This document shows positions 46,291-58,867 of a DNA stretch of 64,000 nucleotides, one piece after another. The notes under the pieces are model-generated. The model was not told the DNA's origin, ran no database searches, and was given only the letters and a program-made list of their open reading frames with translations. A program made the translations under genes and the position numbers. This stretch comes from Apium graveolens (lineage: Eukaryota; Streptophyta; Magnoliopsida; Apiales; Apiaceae), in assembly GCF_009905375.1 (NCBI RefSeq), contig NC_133653.1:84918079-84982078 (forward strand), given 5' to 3'. Positions within the stretch are counted from its first letter, which is position 1. Each line of letters starts with the position of its first letter.

Positions 46291-49269
46291 CATTCTTTTC
46301 CAGTTCGTAATCGCTACTACCTTCCGTTCCTAATATTATACTGGTTATACTTTTGCTCGTTAGCGTTCTATAACCTTTTAATAACCACGTCAACCTTAGT
46401 ATCACGAATATGTTTCCATTCCGAATACTACCACAACTTTATTACTCCTTTTTCAGCTGTTTCTATTTCCCAAAGTTTGATCAATCATATAGAAGTAAAG
46501 GAATTTGTTGAGAGATCACTATGATCATGAACACTTGTTATCTCGCATAGTTAGTACAGAAGGTGGCCAGCCTTTAGTACTTGACAAGCAATTAAACAAT
46601 AGTTGGTATCCTACTAGGCTTCTATCACACAGATAGACAGTCATTCGGCAATACCTCCCCTTCTGGAAGGGTTGTTCTTCTCAAATTACATGAAATGAAA
46701 AGAAGAGAAAAGAACGAACTGAAGAGAATTGTATATATATAAAAAAATATACTGCCACAAAATATCTGGCTTGGAACCTACCTCTGAACTATAGAGGTTT
46801 GTCATAGGAGAACAAAACATATATGTATTTATATCAACATCAAGTATTATAGCATCCTATTTCACATGCCTAAATATTTCTATTCCGTTCATCATTCTAT
46901 GGACCCATGCTCTTCCTCGAGCTTATACACAATCACCTTTGAAACTCCCTCGACATCGAAAATCGAATCTGGGATCTCATTCTATACATCATCGCTACTA
47001 GAATTCTATGCTTGCACCGCAACCTTCCTCGTATAATAATACGACTCTCTATTGATAAGAAAGAATAATAATTCAGTAGGTAGATACTCTACTTAATTAG
47101 TCTATCAATGATAACTTATACACTACCACGACCCGATTAGTGGTACTCAATCTCAACACCCATTCCAATACAACTCTCACGGTTGTAATCAGCTCATTAC
47201 TCGCAGAATCATTGCTGCCTTACTATGGTCCACCACTGACCTACTGTCGTCATTCACTTTTCCATAAAATCTTAATATCTAACCATACGGAGTCCATACA
47301 TCTCGTATCTAATTCTCCTAAGGAGTTAACATAACCACCAATCACAATTCATGAAGAACACTCCAAACTCTGACGTACTTTCATGACATGAAGTAGATAA
47401 AATTGCAGAAGAGTTTCAATCAAAGCAACGATAGCAGGTTAATACCATTCTTAGTCATATGCCTTAAATAGAAGACTTAACTCAAAGGTTCGTTTAGTCC
47501 TTTTTGAAACATGGTCCTGGATTATTCTCAAGATAGTACCTCCTAAGATAGATAGCCCGTTCCTGGCGATTACACGAATTAAAGCCTTTACCAACTACTA
47601 TTACGGTTGGGTATTGCACAGTCATCAGAAGGAATGTCAATCTTCCAAACCATAATTCAACCTTCACATTTTTAACCATCATCACTGTTTTCTTTTGGCA
47701 CACGCGCCTATAATTATCCACTTACCTTTAAAGTGTCGGCCACCTCTTTGGCCTTTCCTGATAGTAAAATTTCCTTACAGTCAATGTCATTTTAACCACC
47801 TCCAAATAAATTTTCTACCTTATTTCCGATCACTGCTTGAGTGAAGATGTTTTCCTTAAAATCAGATGGGAAAGAAAAGAAAAAAAAATATCACCATTTT
47901 TCCATAAGTTATTGCCTCAATCTTTAGAGGCTAATCACTGTCAAGACTGACTCTCAATCATACTTAGAACATTTTTTATCTTAAGTCCTAATTGCCCTGA
48001 ACAATTTCGACCATTACTGGTTCGATCCATACTTTCTCGTGGTTTAACACGTGCCCCACTTGGCATCATTATAATTATGTCATATTTCCTTTATCAACAT
48101 TTTTATTCTTGAGAATTTCGAATATTTCCTTTCTCCTTGTAAAACCTCTAAGGTTATCCTTCAATCGTTCCTCCTGTATTCCCTATATACAGGGCATATC
48201 AAAATACCATTTACTAATACTAGAACCATTGTCTATATACTTCTGAAAAATTTCTCCACTGATCCTTAAAGGTTATTATTACCTTAATCCTTTCCAATTC
48301 ATACTGTCAAAACTCATACTATCCCTATTAAGGGTGAAATGCCAACCTTTATGCATTCCCCTAGGATTCGTTTTAAGTTACCGATGTTCTATCCTTAATT
48401 CCACCTTTAAAAAGGTACAAGCATCCTTCCATGGATAAATAAAGTCATATATCCCTGATAAGGGTATCTTATTCAATCATTTCCACCTCGATAGTCTATA
48501 CCGAATTTCACAATAGCATCCTTATTCAAGTTAAGGTCAATCCATATGGCCTCCAAAAGATAAAAATGGTTATCCGCTTTTCTTTCCTGATTTGGTAATG
48601 ATCACATGGATGATCTGGAAGATATTGGTCGTGTTCAACGTGAACTTCTTCTTAATAAATCCTTATTTACTTTTGTTGTTTATCTCAACAGTCATCTCAA
48701 TGTTGGGATATCTTTCATACCTGGCATCTCCCTTCCTGGGTATCAAGCCACCGGTCTTACACTTCACATTCTTGAAGGTCACTTCCTTCATCCAATTTTC
48801 TTAATTTCTTACTTTCTTGTCTCCTCAGTCTATCCGCGTCTCATTATTTATCCTTCGAACTATCTCAAGGTTTCTTCGAATCCTCCCAACTTACAGGGGA
48901 TAATATATATGTATCTCTTATACCTTCAACCATCAATTTAACTCATGGTATATCACCCTCATCCTGACGATTACATACTTTTCTATGTCTATTGCTACGA
49001 GTCTTTAGGGTTTCCTCATACCCAACTCCCTTATCATTCCTCAAACTCTATTGCCTTTATATTCCTTTCCACTTCAGTTTCTTTTTATTTTCCTTTCTCT
49101 TATCATTATTTCATGGACCAACACAACATAAACATTGATTTCATACATCCCGTCATTCTGGATTCGTGTCCTCAGAATGAATCTTGATAACTTTTACAAC
49201 TTAGATTCATAATTCATCATACTCGTCTGCCTTTGTTCCGTCTCTAAAGCTTTTACACTATCTCCATAA
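46291..49269 (-). other. Tekay-type interior, highly decayed
   Basis: This part of the interior shows no long frame on the element strand. A - strand frame at 47721-47494 and short + strand frames (48592-48941, 48945-49187) have no convincing domain. It is presumably Gag and Pol sequence that has lost its frame, but I could not assign motifs. Confidence 0.4.
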
Positions 49270-49560
49270 CCTTGGGAAGTACTTTCCTAAAACAATTGAC
49301 TGAACTTAAATCAGTTTATTATAACCTCTGGCTCCGTGCCTTTCTTGGTCTTTCACCAGCGGGTGGCCTCTCTCTTAGGAGGGTAAGTGACAAAAACAGT
49401 CCTTTGTGGTTCGTCAATCATTTAGAATCTCAAATGATTCCTCTATTTCCTTTAGCCAGGCTCTTGCCTCGGCTGGGTCAGCTTGTTCCATGGAACTCTG
49501 AGAGCTTAGCGACTTAAAGGTCCTGAAAGAATTTCTCACCGTACTGTCTCCTCAGGGTGG
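49270..49560 (-). pseudogene. Tekay-type Gag capsid fragment
   Basis: Read on the - strand with frame changes: SEFHGT, ADPAEARAWLKEIEESFEIL, then LLREATRWW-like and TEPEVIIN..FKFSQLF. These are standard Gag motifs of Del/Tekay elements. It lies downstream of an RNase H fragment, which is not the normal order. Confidence 0.65.
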
Positions 49561-49949
49561 TGGTTGGGGATAATAGTCTAAGTTCTCTTTAGACAGGTCC
49601 ATGAATTGCCGTATAGGGGTACCATCTCGGGTCTCCTTTCCTTACTCGACTTTTTGTTTCCTTAGTATAAAATGTTTCATCCTACTCCCCATAATTGGGG
49701 TCATCTTTTAATTTAAAATCCTCATTTTCCACTCCATTATGTCATGGGTTCCTTCTATCTTGATGGCGACCTCCCTGACTATCACGTTCAGGGTTTGCTC
49801 TAAATCTTATTCCTCAAACTAGCTTTCATCTAAGATCTCATCTTTAAGCTCTTGAACATTTGGAACCCAAATTATGTAGGAATACCTCATTATTCCCTTC
49901 TCATCTTTCTCGATATTAACCTCTTATCTATTTGTTGGCTCTCTGCCTT

Positions 49950-50640
49950 CATTCATAACTTTTTCTGGCACAATATGATCTTTTCCAATAATTCGGGCTG
50001 TATTGCTATCTCAAACAGCTTTTCGGTACCGGCTCCGGTTACCTTCACTACTATTTCCATTTTCTCAAAATCTCTTATAAACTCTCCAAAAGACATTATC
50101 ATCTTGAGTCTCTCCTTTTTACTAAGGACATCAGCCACCATATTGGCTTTCCCCGAATGATAAAGAATCTCCCAATCATAATTCTTGATTAGCTCTAACC
50201 GCCTCCTCTGGCGTATATTGAGCTCTTTCTACGTAAGAATGTACTAGAGCACTTATGGCTTAGGTAATTCTCGCACTTCTCTCCATACAAGTAGTGCCTC
50301 CAATCTTTAGGGTAAAACTATTGCCACGAGCCTAAGCTCATGGGCGGGGATATCGAATTTCATATTACCTTAATTGTCTTGACGCAGACGCGATTATCTT
50401 GCTGTGCTAAGAATCACCCTAATTCCTTATGCGAAGCGTCACTTACAAATCACAAAATCTCCTTTTTCCATCCGGCAACGCCAGCATAGGGGCCATCACC
50501 AACCTCTGCTTCAGTTCTTGAAAGCTGTTCTCGCATTTCTCTGTCCATTCGAACTTCTCAGTCTTACGAGTAAGCCGCGTTAAAGGGGCTACTATCTTTA
50601 CAACTTGAACGAACCTCCGGTAGTGACCGACCAATCCTAC
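49950..50640 (-). pseudogene. Tekay-type RT end, RNase H and linker fragment
   Basis: 50634-50443 encodes GHYRRFVQVVKIVAPLTRL and FEWTEKCENSFQELKQRL, the RT-RNase H connection. Broken frames then give SDASHK-, WRHYLYGEKC- and IMIG..-like RNase H pieces. 50141-49953 encodes VADVLSKKERLKMIMSFGE, the RNase H end and linker to integrase. The catalytic YVDD part of RT is missing upstream. Confidence 0.75.
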
Positions 50641-50860
50641 CTCTGGTAGTTGCCCTAACCATGGTCATCAATTCCTCAGTGGTCCTTTATTCATTCTTGT
50701 CAGGATCCTCCATGGGATCCTCCTCAGCAACTATCCCTTCTAGGACAACATCCTCAACCGCTACATCCTCAATATCAACATCATCCGGTCCCGCGTTAGG
50801 ACGCTCTATCGGATCCATAATCTGATCCCCAATAAATAATAAAACATCATCGCGTTGATG
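50641..50860 (-). pseudogene. Tekay-type Gag N-terminus, fused to the RNase H fragment
   Basis: The - strand from about 50816 reads MDPIERPNAGPDDVDIEDVA and on to an in-frame stop. This is the acidic start of Gag. It joins the RT/RNase H piece near 50640, so capsid, protease and most of RT have been deleted at that junction. Confidence 0.6.
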
Positions 50861-51068
50861 TTCCTCAACTTCAGGGTTCGGAGTCCCGCTACCATATACG
50901 ATAACGAACTACGCTTCTATCGCTACATTTATAAGGGTTCCCATAAGGGTTTTAACTGTCAGTACTACGTTAGATAGTCCGACTATGAACTTGGCAAGAG
51001 TTCTTATTATCTTAGTGAACTTATTATCTTAACGTCCCATCATCTCTGAGGTTTATAACGCTTAGCTC

Positions 51069-51079
51069 TGATACCATTT
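51069..51079 (-). other. Primer-binding site of the Tekay-type element
   Basis: The + strand GCTCTGATACCA (51065-51076) is the complement of TGGTATCAGAGC, the initiator tRNA-Met site, four bases inside the 5' LTR. Confidence 0.85.
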
Positions 51080-51080
51080 C

Positions 51081-54000
51081 TGTAACACCCCCAGATCCGG
51101 GGTCGGGGATCCGGGTCGTCACGGTCTTTCTTTCCACAATATCACTCCACTTAATTAATAATAAATAACCTTATGCTGTGACCCCACACTAACACACACC
51201 ACAACCCGTTATAGTCTCAGAGATGAAATTTAAATAAGTACAAGTCTTTGAATCCACAATTTAAAAGTTATTACAACCCAAAATGATTACTTGATAAATT
51301 TACAGTTAATTGCCATTATCTGCCACAAGTTATAATTATACATAATTGATTCTCAAAAGTAGATGGTCTGATCTACAATAGATCTACCTCTGCAGCTATA
51401 GCAGCTACAACATCAACGGGAAGACGCGGGACGCTTCCCACGCGCTTGCGCTGGGTCTGCTGGAGTCTGGCCATCTTTCCTAACTGTTGTTGTGTGATGA
51501 AGAAATAAAGCAAGGGTGAGCAGCAAGCCCACCAAAATAATATGTATAATGATTAATAGTATATGAGCCTTCTCATAGTACTCATGAAAGTCTTGGTCAA
51601 AAGAAATGAACCAAGTTTGATATTTTAATGCGATGAAGTCGCAAAATATTCAGTATATATACATATATACTTTTCAAAATCTTGGAAGTCCTCTTCCATC
51701 CATAATATACACAGAGTTCCAGTTTATAACTGTATATACAAAAAATATCGTTGCAAGGTGATCTCATATATCTAACCTTGTCTCAACGTTTTTCCGAAAA
51801 TCTTTGTCATTCATAAGACAATCATTAACTAGATATAAGTTTAAAAGATGAAGTTACAAGATACCCCAAAATACTTATATCTTTACCAAATACTACTTGA
51901 ACTACCCCCGTTCAAGATATAATCAGTTTCAAAGGTTCATCACATAGATGAGACTACAAGATAAGACTTGAATAGATTCAATCTTTGAAATATCATTATA
52001 AATAATGAAGTTACGAGATACTTCATTAAGTCCTGATATATATATCCATATATATATATATATCTCATACATTTCCTGAAAATCTCTGTCATGTAAAGTA
52101 TGAACAGAGTTATAATATCCAATGAATTTTGGAAAGGAAAAGAATTTTGGCATAAACCAGATATCTTGCTGATCAGGCAAAGATACCAATAAGTAACCTT
52201 TTCTACTGTAGATGGATGAATTCCTCACCGGTCATCACCCTGGCCGCATTAGGACCTCGCGCTAGACCGTTACCCAGCCACTCACGCGTTGATGGACTGC
52301 CACCCAGCCACTTACACTTTGATAGACCGTACCCCGGCCTGTCGCTTATGCCGACTCAATTAGATGGGCTTACTTCCCGAACATTGGGCAAGTAATCAAT
52401 TCATTTATCAAAACAGCAACCTTGTTGCGAATATAAAATACACCATAGAGCCGGATCCCTCAGGTTTTGAACGAGTATTTAAATCCCCTTTAAAAGGAAG
52501 ATCTTAAATATAAAAATGAGTTTTGGGATCCGCTCTAACTTTTAAAAATCATTTTGAAGACTCGAAAACATTTTTAAGAATGTTTGGAGTAATGCTGATT
52601 TAATAAAATAAATCAGTCCCAATATGAAAGAAATATATGAATATTATTATTTAAATAATATTCCCATAAAGAATAATTGAGGTAGAAGTTGGAAAACTTA
52701 TACTTGAATGAATAGCAATTAATCAAAGATATACTTATACGAAAGTAATATCTTTACTTGAATATCAAAAGTAAGTTTGATTATCGAACATTATTCTTTA
52801 ATAAAATAAAGAATATTAATAAATAGTAAGCGGAGTCATAATACCTCGAATGAATATTATAAACAATATTCATTAAATAAAATAAAGGAGTCATACATCC
52901 TCAAATGAATATCCAATTAATAATCATTAATAATATAAACTGAGTCATAAGCCCTCGAATGAATATTCAAAATAATATTCATTAAATAAAATAAAGTTAT
53001 CGAATAAACCTTATTCGATTAATAGTTTTGAAAACTATAACCATATATTTATATAAATATATATATTATACTCGGGATCCTCGACTCCCGGTTTAGAAAA
53101 TATTTCCACCTTTTGGGTCCCTATACTAAGGGTATATGCAAGTTACCGCTATCCTCTAGCATAGGTATTATCAACTGAATCAACAATTATATATGGAAAG
53201 AATATGAAACAGGCATGCATATATATACCATAGCAGCATGCTTCAATATATTGCAACATTTGCTAATATAAACATCATGCATCTATCGCAAGATAATGCA
53301 TATACATATATACATCACAACAACAGTATAACGGGTAGAAAACTTGCCTGAGCGACTGGGGGTTACGAATGGCTCGGGACGAGTCTGGTAACCTATAAAC
53401 AACAAGTAAGTTGGAATTAAACCAAAGTCACTTGTAAATCTATACTTTAACTAACTTAGACTCTAACGCTTGTTTTGCGCTTATTGATTCTCTTAAGTCA
53501 CTCGAGTACCCTCGGCTCCACCATTTTTAATAATTTAACCTTTACGAGTTTTAAGGCGATTCCTTCGCGAGTGTCTTACCAACTGCCTAACACACTTACC
53601 ATAAATGTTTCATACATTAATTAACCCTTTTTGGTCTTTAACCTATGTTTCAAAGTAAGGCGAGGGGAAAAGTTTCGTTCGCGAAACGACGTTACTTGAA
53701 ACGGTCGTTTCTCCTAAACCGTGCATCGAAATCGAACGAACTACATATCAAAACGAAGCTCGTAACATGAGCTATCTAAACATGGCAGTGGTCATAATCT
53801 AGCAGGGGGTTCTCGGGTCCTAATGTTATGCACAAAAACAGTCCAAAGAAAATCGGACGTTACGACGGCTATGTTTACGCGATTACCAATGTTTAAACTA
53901 CTCCAATTAACCACCAACCAACTCATAACCATCAATAAAACAAAACTTCACCTAAACCATACCACATCAGTCCATAATCTCCAAGGTTTTCGACTCAAAC

Positions 54001-55107
54001 AACCACAATCAAGACCTATGAACTATAATCAAGCTTCAATTACCAAAACACTTCCAAATCAAACCAAACTACTAATAATCACAATCCATGCTTCTCATTT
54101 CACAACACCAACCATTAAACTTACTAACAAATAAAGTAAAGGCTAGGGTTTGAAGTTTATACCTTCCTTGGGAGGTGTTAAGTTGCTAGGAAGCCTTAGG
54201 GAGCCTCCTACAAGCTTGATCTTTCCAAAGAAATCAAGAACACAAAGTTAGGCTTTGAAATTTCTAAAAGTCCGATTTAAAGAACTGTAAAAATGAGGGT
54301 CTTACCATGATTATTTGGACGAGACTTGTGAACAAGAGTTGTAGGCCATCTCAATACCTTTCCAATGAGATATAGAACACAATATTTGAGTGAGAAATGA
54401 AGGAGATACAGCAGTTTTAGTGTTCTGGTTCTGTTTTGGCCGAGAGCATGAAGAACAATGCCTTGGTTTCTTTTTGATTTTGATGAAAATGATTTTACTT
54501 GGCTTGGTTGCTTTGTTTTTGTGTTTGATTTAGTCAATTACCTTGTTGCCCTTGAATTTGTGTGGTTCTCATTCAACCACACCTCCTTCCTTCCCATGTC
54601 ATGCTTGTGTCATCCTCATGATGTCATCATCCCCTCCTTGTCCTCTTTCTATTGGTTGGATGACATCATCCCCATTAATCCCCTTGATTAACTTCCTAAT
54701 CGTTTGCCTAATGACCGCTGATCTGTTATATGGTTCGCTTAACTTTCGTTTTCGTTTATCGTTTGAGGGATCATACCCGGGATCTTATTACTTAGGTTCC
54801 CTTAACCTTTCTTATATTGTATTCCTTTTATGATCCTTTCTTATAATCCTTTAATTTAAATCCTTTTTATCCTGTTACCTTATACTCAATTCTTTCCGTA
54901 TCTATTGGATTTCCGGGAAAAATCAAAGTGTTCGGATTTGGATTCTGACGATCTTTACATACACTTATATCCCATATAAAGTACTAATAAAATCTCAGAA
55001 TATCCATATCAGAACCCCTACATAGTGTGGCATGAAAAGTTTTCTCATTCAGCAAAAACACTATTCATAAGGGTTTCAAAAATTTCCCAAAAATTGGGGT
55101 TATTACA
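51081..55107 (-). repeat. 5' LTR of the Tekay-type element
   Basis: 4027 bp, nearly identical to 41463-45490. The few differences are mostly transitions plus two small indels (near 52120 and 54812). It has the same inner CG-rich block and 65-bp units. Confidence 0.92.
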
Positions 55108-55112
55108 TATGT

Positions 55113-56515
55113 GAACTTAAACTTTCATGTATGGTTTTAAGAATTTTTCTTAATGAAATCCATAGAGAATTAGAGTTAAACTTAGTGGCTTGAAAGAGCT
55201 TGAAAAAAGAGAATGCGTTTTGTCCCATATTGAAAATAAATGAAGGGGGTATTGGCTTTATATAGTATCACACACATGGGTAGTGTACAACTACTAAGGT
55301 GTGTGATGGTGCATTGTGTTCTTGTGTGCTTCACGCGCGCACACACACCCACGCGCGCGCCAACGCCCCGCCCCGCCATGCCACGCACCACACCGCACCG
55401 GATCGAAGGGAAATTTGGGCGAATGTCTCGGCGTCTCGCGTACGCGAGGCGACCTGGGCGAGGATTTTATTTATTTGTGTGATTTAATATTTTAATTAGA
55501 ATTTATATAACTGTTGGGCTGGGTTCAGTTTCTGAATTGGGCTGAGTCACTTTGTAAGTGGGCTTAGTCAGATTCATTGAACCTAGACATTTGACAAATA
55601 ACTCTGTAACTGATAATATATTCAAATTAAAATTAAATCTGAAATAATGTGAGGAATAATGAATAAGCTGTTACAATTATATTTTAAATTAAAATTATCA
55701 GTTTTGATTTATGTATTAATTGTACAGTTTAATTCTGATATTAAACAGGGTGACCAGTTACACTTAGTCTCTACTATAAATAGAGGACTAAGGTTCTGAG
55801 TTTATTACACCACACCCTACATTCTTCCTCTCCTCTCTATACTCTCTGTTCTCCCATATTCAGATAGTGGTTTTCCGGCGAAGTAAGGTCCCAGTCGAAG
55901 TTGAGCTTTCGAGGTGCTGTCAACTCAAAACTCGGAGTTGTTTTCTCCTGGAGGAGTTGTTGCATAGCATCCCAACGCAGCCAGGTGGGGGCAACTATCT
56001 CTTCTAGAGCACTCAGGACTTCGAGCAAGGCCTGTCGACTCAGCTGTTTCGTTACTTTCTGCATTTTACCAGTTTCACATCACTGCTTTCTGTTCTTTCT
56101 TTAAGTGTTAAAGCTATGGTTACTGGTACGCACTCTTACTTTTCTTTGTTCTTACAGTTTCTGACTTGCATGCTGTTTACCTACATATTTTTCTTTGTTA
56201 ACTGTTATCTTGATCTTGCCTTGCTAAATTCAATACTCCCTCTGTTTTTTAATATATGACGTTTGATTTTCTGGCACACATGTTTATGAGGTTTGACCGT
56301 ATAATTAAAATAATTTTTTTTGAAAATTTCTTTTTGTGAATAAAAGTTTTGATCTCATATTTTAATTCAGAAAAAAAATTTCTTAAAAATAATAATTCTA
56401 GTTATGTGGTCAACTCTCTTAAATATGTTTGTCAAAAACTCAAACGTCATGTATTAAAAAACAGAGAAAATATATAATTGTCTTTATATTACTGTAATAG
56501 TTAGTATTATTTTCA
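55113..56515 (+). repeat. Copia A 3' LTR, right part
   Basis: Matches 25990-27163. It includes TATAAATA at 55775-55782. The CG-rich patch is enlarged at 55330-55400 (ACACACACCCACGCGCGCGC). A Stowaway-type MITE sits at 56236-56470. It ends TTATTTTCA at 56515. Confidence 0.85.
56236..56470. mobile_element. Stowaway-type MITE (Tc1/mariner)
   Basis: 235 bp with terminal inverted repeats CTCCCTCTGTTTTTTAATAT and, from the other end, TTTTCTCTGTTTTTTAATAC, both followed by ATGACGTTTGA. It is flanked by TA (56234-56235 and 56471-56472). The other copia A LTR (27120) has the empty site with one TA context, which proves insertion. There is no coding capacity. Confidence 0.92.
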
Positions 56516-57953
56516 TCAACTAGTCAATTACACGAGTAATTAAATGCCAAGAACTTTCGAATTAATACCCTGCAATACCGGAAAGAATAATTGTCCCCTA
56601 TTTGTTTTCCCAATAACTCAACGAGGTAATGAAACAAAGATATATTTAACAATTCCATCATAGTTTTCAGGTTCATATTAGGACAATGTAGGTAAGGGTA
56701 CTGCATCGTCAGTATTGACCAAGTCAACAGGAGATAGGAGACTGTTTACTTTCCCTTATGTTCAAAGTGTATTCGCTAATTCTTAATTTCCCTAGGTTTC
56801 TACTGCCACAGGAATTCCATACTTGTACGTCAAGCAGTTACAAACAGTTTCAAGAATTTTCATAGAGCCATGCCAAAATTTGATGATAGCATGTTACCCT
56901 CGCTAATGCTATTTATCGACAACAAATCTTGAGCACTCCGTGGCCTTGAAACAGTCCGCTAACCTCAGATAACGCCAAGAACAGATGGTATAGTCAACAA
57001 CCTAGATGAGCTCCATTTTATTTTTTTAAGAAAAAACACAACACAATGTATGGATATAATTCATATTTGGATTATCGAAAACATGTTCAGTAAGGGTTTA
57101 AACAGAAGTAGAATCTTTACTTCCTGGAGTAGGGGTAAAATCTGTTTCCGTCCACTTTACCATCCCCGCTTACCAAGTCCAATACAATTGCCTTAGTTTG
57201 ATAAGATGATCAAAGATTAGATCCCATTTCCTTTGCATTCATAACAACTTGACAAAAATATCTGGTTTATTTACCAGTGCTTTGCCATACAAGGTATGAA
57301 GTTGCAAATCTTGAACTGTGGTTCTGCAGAAATCCATATATGGCAAAACCCATTTTAGAATCATAGTGTCAGTTACGATAAATGGCCTGCAACTAATGAA
57401 AAGTCAAACACTCAATATGTAGCCCTACACATTTTATAGTGTAGTCATTTCTTACTGAGAAGATCATATATACATATTGTAGAAAGGGGAAGGGGGAGGC
57501 TGGAAATAAATAAAGGCCCTATATTGGGACACAGATGTAAAATTTATCATCTCTTACCCAGCAAACCATTCTATATCAGTAGTAGAGTTTGTTTGAAAAG
57601 TAATCAGAGCAGATATGCTCAGCAGTAAAGGAGAGAATTTTCGCAAGATAGAGAAGCCTTGGGCCAGCCATAATAATTAAGGCATTAACAATCAGTAATA
57701 ATTTTAGTGAAAGTGTAAAAACAGACGCAATTAACTAACTCTCTAAACATAGTAAATTCTCATTTAAGTACTCAACCAACATCTGTTTCATCCCTAGTTC
57801 TCTAGTCTTGTCCTTCTCTCCAATTTTTCCAGTTCAACATTAAACACCAACCAACTAGGCTGCATTAAACACATGGTATTTAACAACTTCCCAAGGCCCA
57901 GATTACTAATGCATATATTAAATCTTCCAAGTTGTGTTGCAGTTAAAATCACT
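56516..57953. other. Host intergenic DNA upstream of the WIP gene
   Basis: No supported gene. A - strand frame at 56727-56524 has no domain. The 400 bp before the WIP ATG lack a clear TATA box; ACTAACTCTCTAAACATAG near 57733 is only weakly promoter-like. Confidence 0.5.
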
Positions 57954-58867
57954 ATGGAGCTCTCTCATAGTTCGTTCACATTAGACTCTATACTGACTAC
58001 TTCATGCAATGATAATCACACTGAACTGGTTGACTTCTTTTCCAAGGAAACTCAAAACTTTCCTGAACCCTCGGCAGTATCATTTCTGAGCTCTCTTCGA
58101 TCCGAAACTCCAAAACGTCTGATGCCAGATCAAAATTCTTACTCATCATGTCAAGGTGATAAACAGGACTTAAATGTCAACTTACAAATTGGGCTTCCAG
58201 TGAGCACCCCTGAAAGCAGCTCTAGATGTTCTAGTGATCAACCAACAACCAAATACTGGATACCAAGTCCCGCACAAATTCTTGTTGGTTTCACGAATTT
58301 TTCATGCCACATTTGTAACAAAACATTCAACCGCCACAACAATCTTCAGGTTAGATTAAATTATATGTTCAAATTTGCAATTTTCACTCATTTACAGATA
58401 TGATTTTAATTGTTTGTTATATGTACTACTGGTGGAAGATGCACATGTGGGGTCATGGGTCACAATATCGTAAAGGACCTGAATCACTAAAGGGAGTGCA
58501 GCCTCGAGCAATGTTAGGGATCCCATGCTACTGCTGTGAAGAAGGGTGCAAGAATAATCTGGATCACCCAAGGGCCAAGCCGTTGAAGGATTTTCGAACA
58601 TTGCAAACACATTACAAGAGAAAGCATGGCACAAAGCGATTCTCTTGTCGAAAGTGTGGCAAATGTTTGGCTGTAAAAGGTGACTGGCGTACCCATGAGA
58701 AGAATTGTGGTAAACGCTGGCTCTGTACCTGTGGTTCCGATTTCAAGCATAAGAGGTCACTTAAAGATCATATCAAGGCCTTTGGTACTTCTGGTCATGC
58801 CCCTATTTCTCCTTCTCTTGATGGGGTGGAGATGCATGAGGAATTTCATCATTCCGTTTTCATTTAG
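57954..58867 (+). CDS. WIP-domain C2H2 zinc-finger transcription factor (two exons)
   Basis: Exon 1 is 57954-58349 and exon 2 is 58439-58867, split by an 89-bp intron (CAG/GTTAGA...GGAAG/ATG); the product is 274 aa. The C-terminal WIP domain starts at [14 protein letters not shown] (100-113). Finger 1 is C118-C121-H134-H138 and the intron falls inside it, after NNLQ. The domain then has CYCCEEGC (162-169) with H190/H195, [21 protein letters not shown] (202-222) and [20 protein letters not shown]. These four fingers are the family signature of TT1/NTT-type nuclear regulators of tissue patterning and seed-coat development. [11 protein letters not shown] (72-82) matches the family's N-terminal IGLP motif and resembles an EAR repressor motif. 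An ATG at 57873 would add 27 residues; I prefer MEL at 57954. All zinc ligands are present, so the gene looks functional. Confidence 0.9.
58350..58438 (+). other. Intron of the WIP gene
   Basis: 89 bp, GT...AG, T-rich. It falls in phase 0 inside the first zinc finger, the conserved intron position of WIP genes as I know them. Confidence 0.85.

Larger units (their letters stand above)
41463..55107 (-). mobile_element. Ty3/gypsy chromovirus, Tekay/Del type, rearranged and non-autonomous
   Basis: LTRs 41463-45490 (4028 bp) and 51081-55107 (4027 bp) run TGTAACACCCCC...GGTTATTACA. The perfect target duplication TATGT lies at 41458-41462 and 55108-55112. The uninterrupted sequence TATGT is seen in copia A's other LTR at 25989. 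The - strand primer site TGGTATCAGAGC lies just inside 51081, so the 5' LTR is on the right. About two dozen differences over 4 kb give more than 99% LTR identity, so it is a young insertion. The 5.6-kb interior has only short, decayed pieces of gag and pol in an unusual order and cannot encode its own proteins. Confidence 0.92.
25230..56515 (+). mobile_element. Ty1/copia element A (host of the nest), interrupted by two retrotransposons and a MITE
   Basis: Long direct repeats at 25230-27163 and at 40680-41462 joined to 55113-56515 flank a + strand gag-pol at 27209-31293. The internal part is cut by copia B at 31655 and resumes at 40561. The 3' copy of the repeat is cut by the Tekay element at 41462 and by a MITE at 56235. 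Both repeat copies end TTAGTATTATTT(T)CA. Homology starts at GACTTGCATCGG in both. No matching 5-bp target duplication was found (TCAAC follows 56515), so the true left end is uncertain; TGTTAGAAA at 25902 is another possible LTR start. Many stops and clear LTR divergence show it is the oldest layer. Confidence 0.85.

Noticed and set aside
48592..49187. Three + strand open frames inside the Tekay-type interior
   Set aside because: They lie antisense to decayed gag-pol and show no domain or promoter.
55240..55487. Two + strand frames over the CG-rich LTR patch
   Set aside because: The frames lie in copia A LTR sequence and come from low-complexity CG/CA runs.
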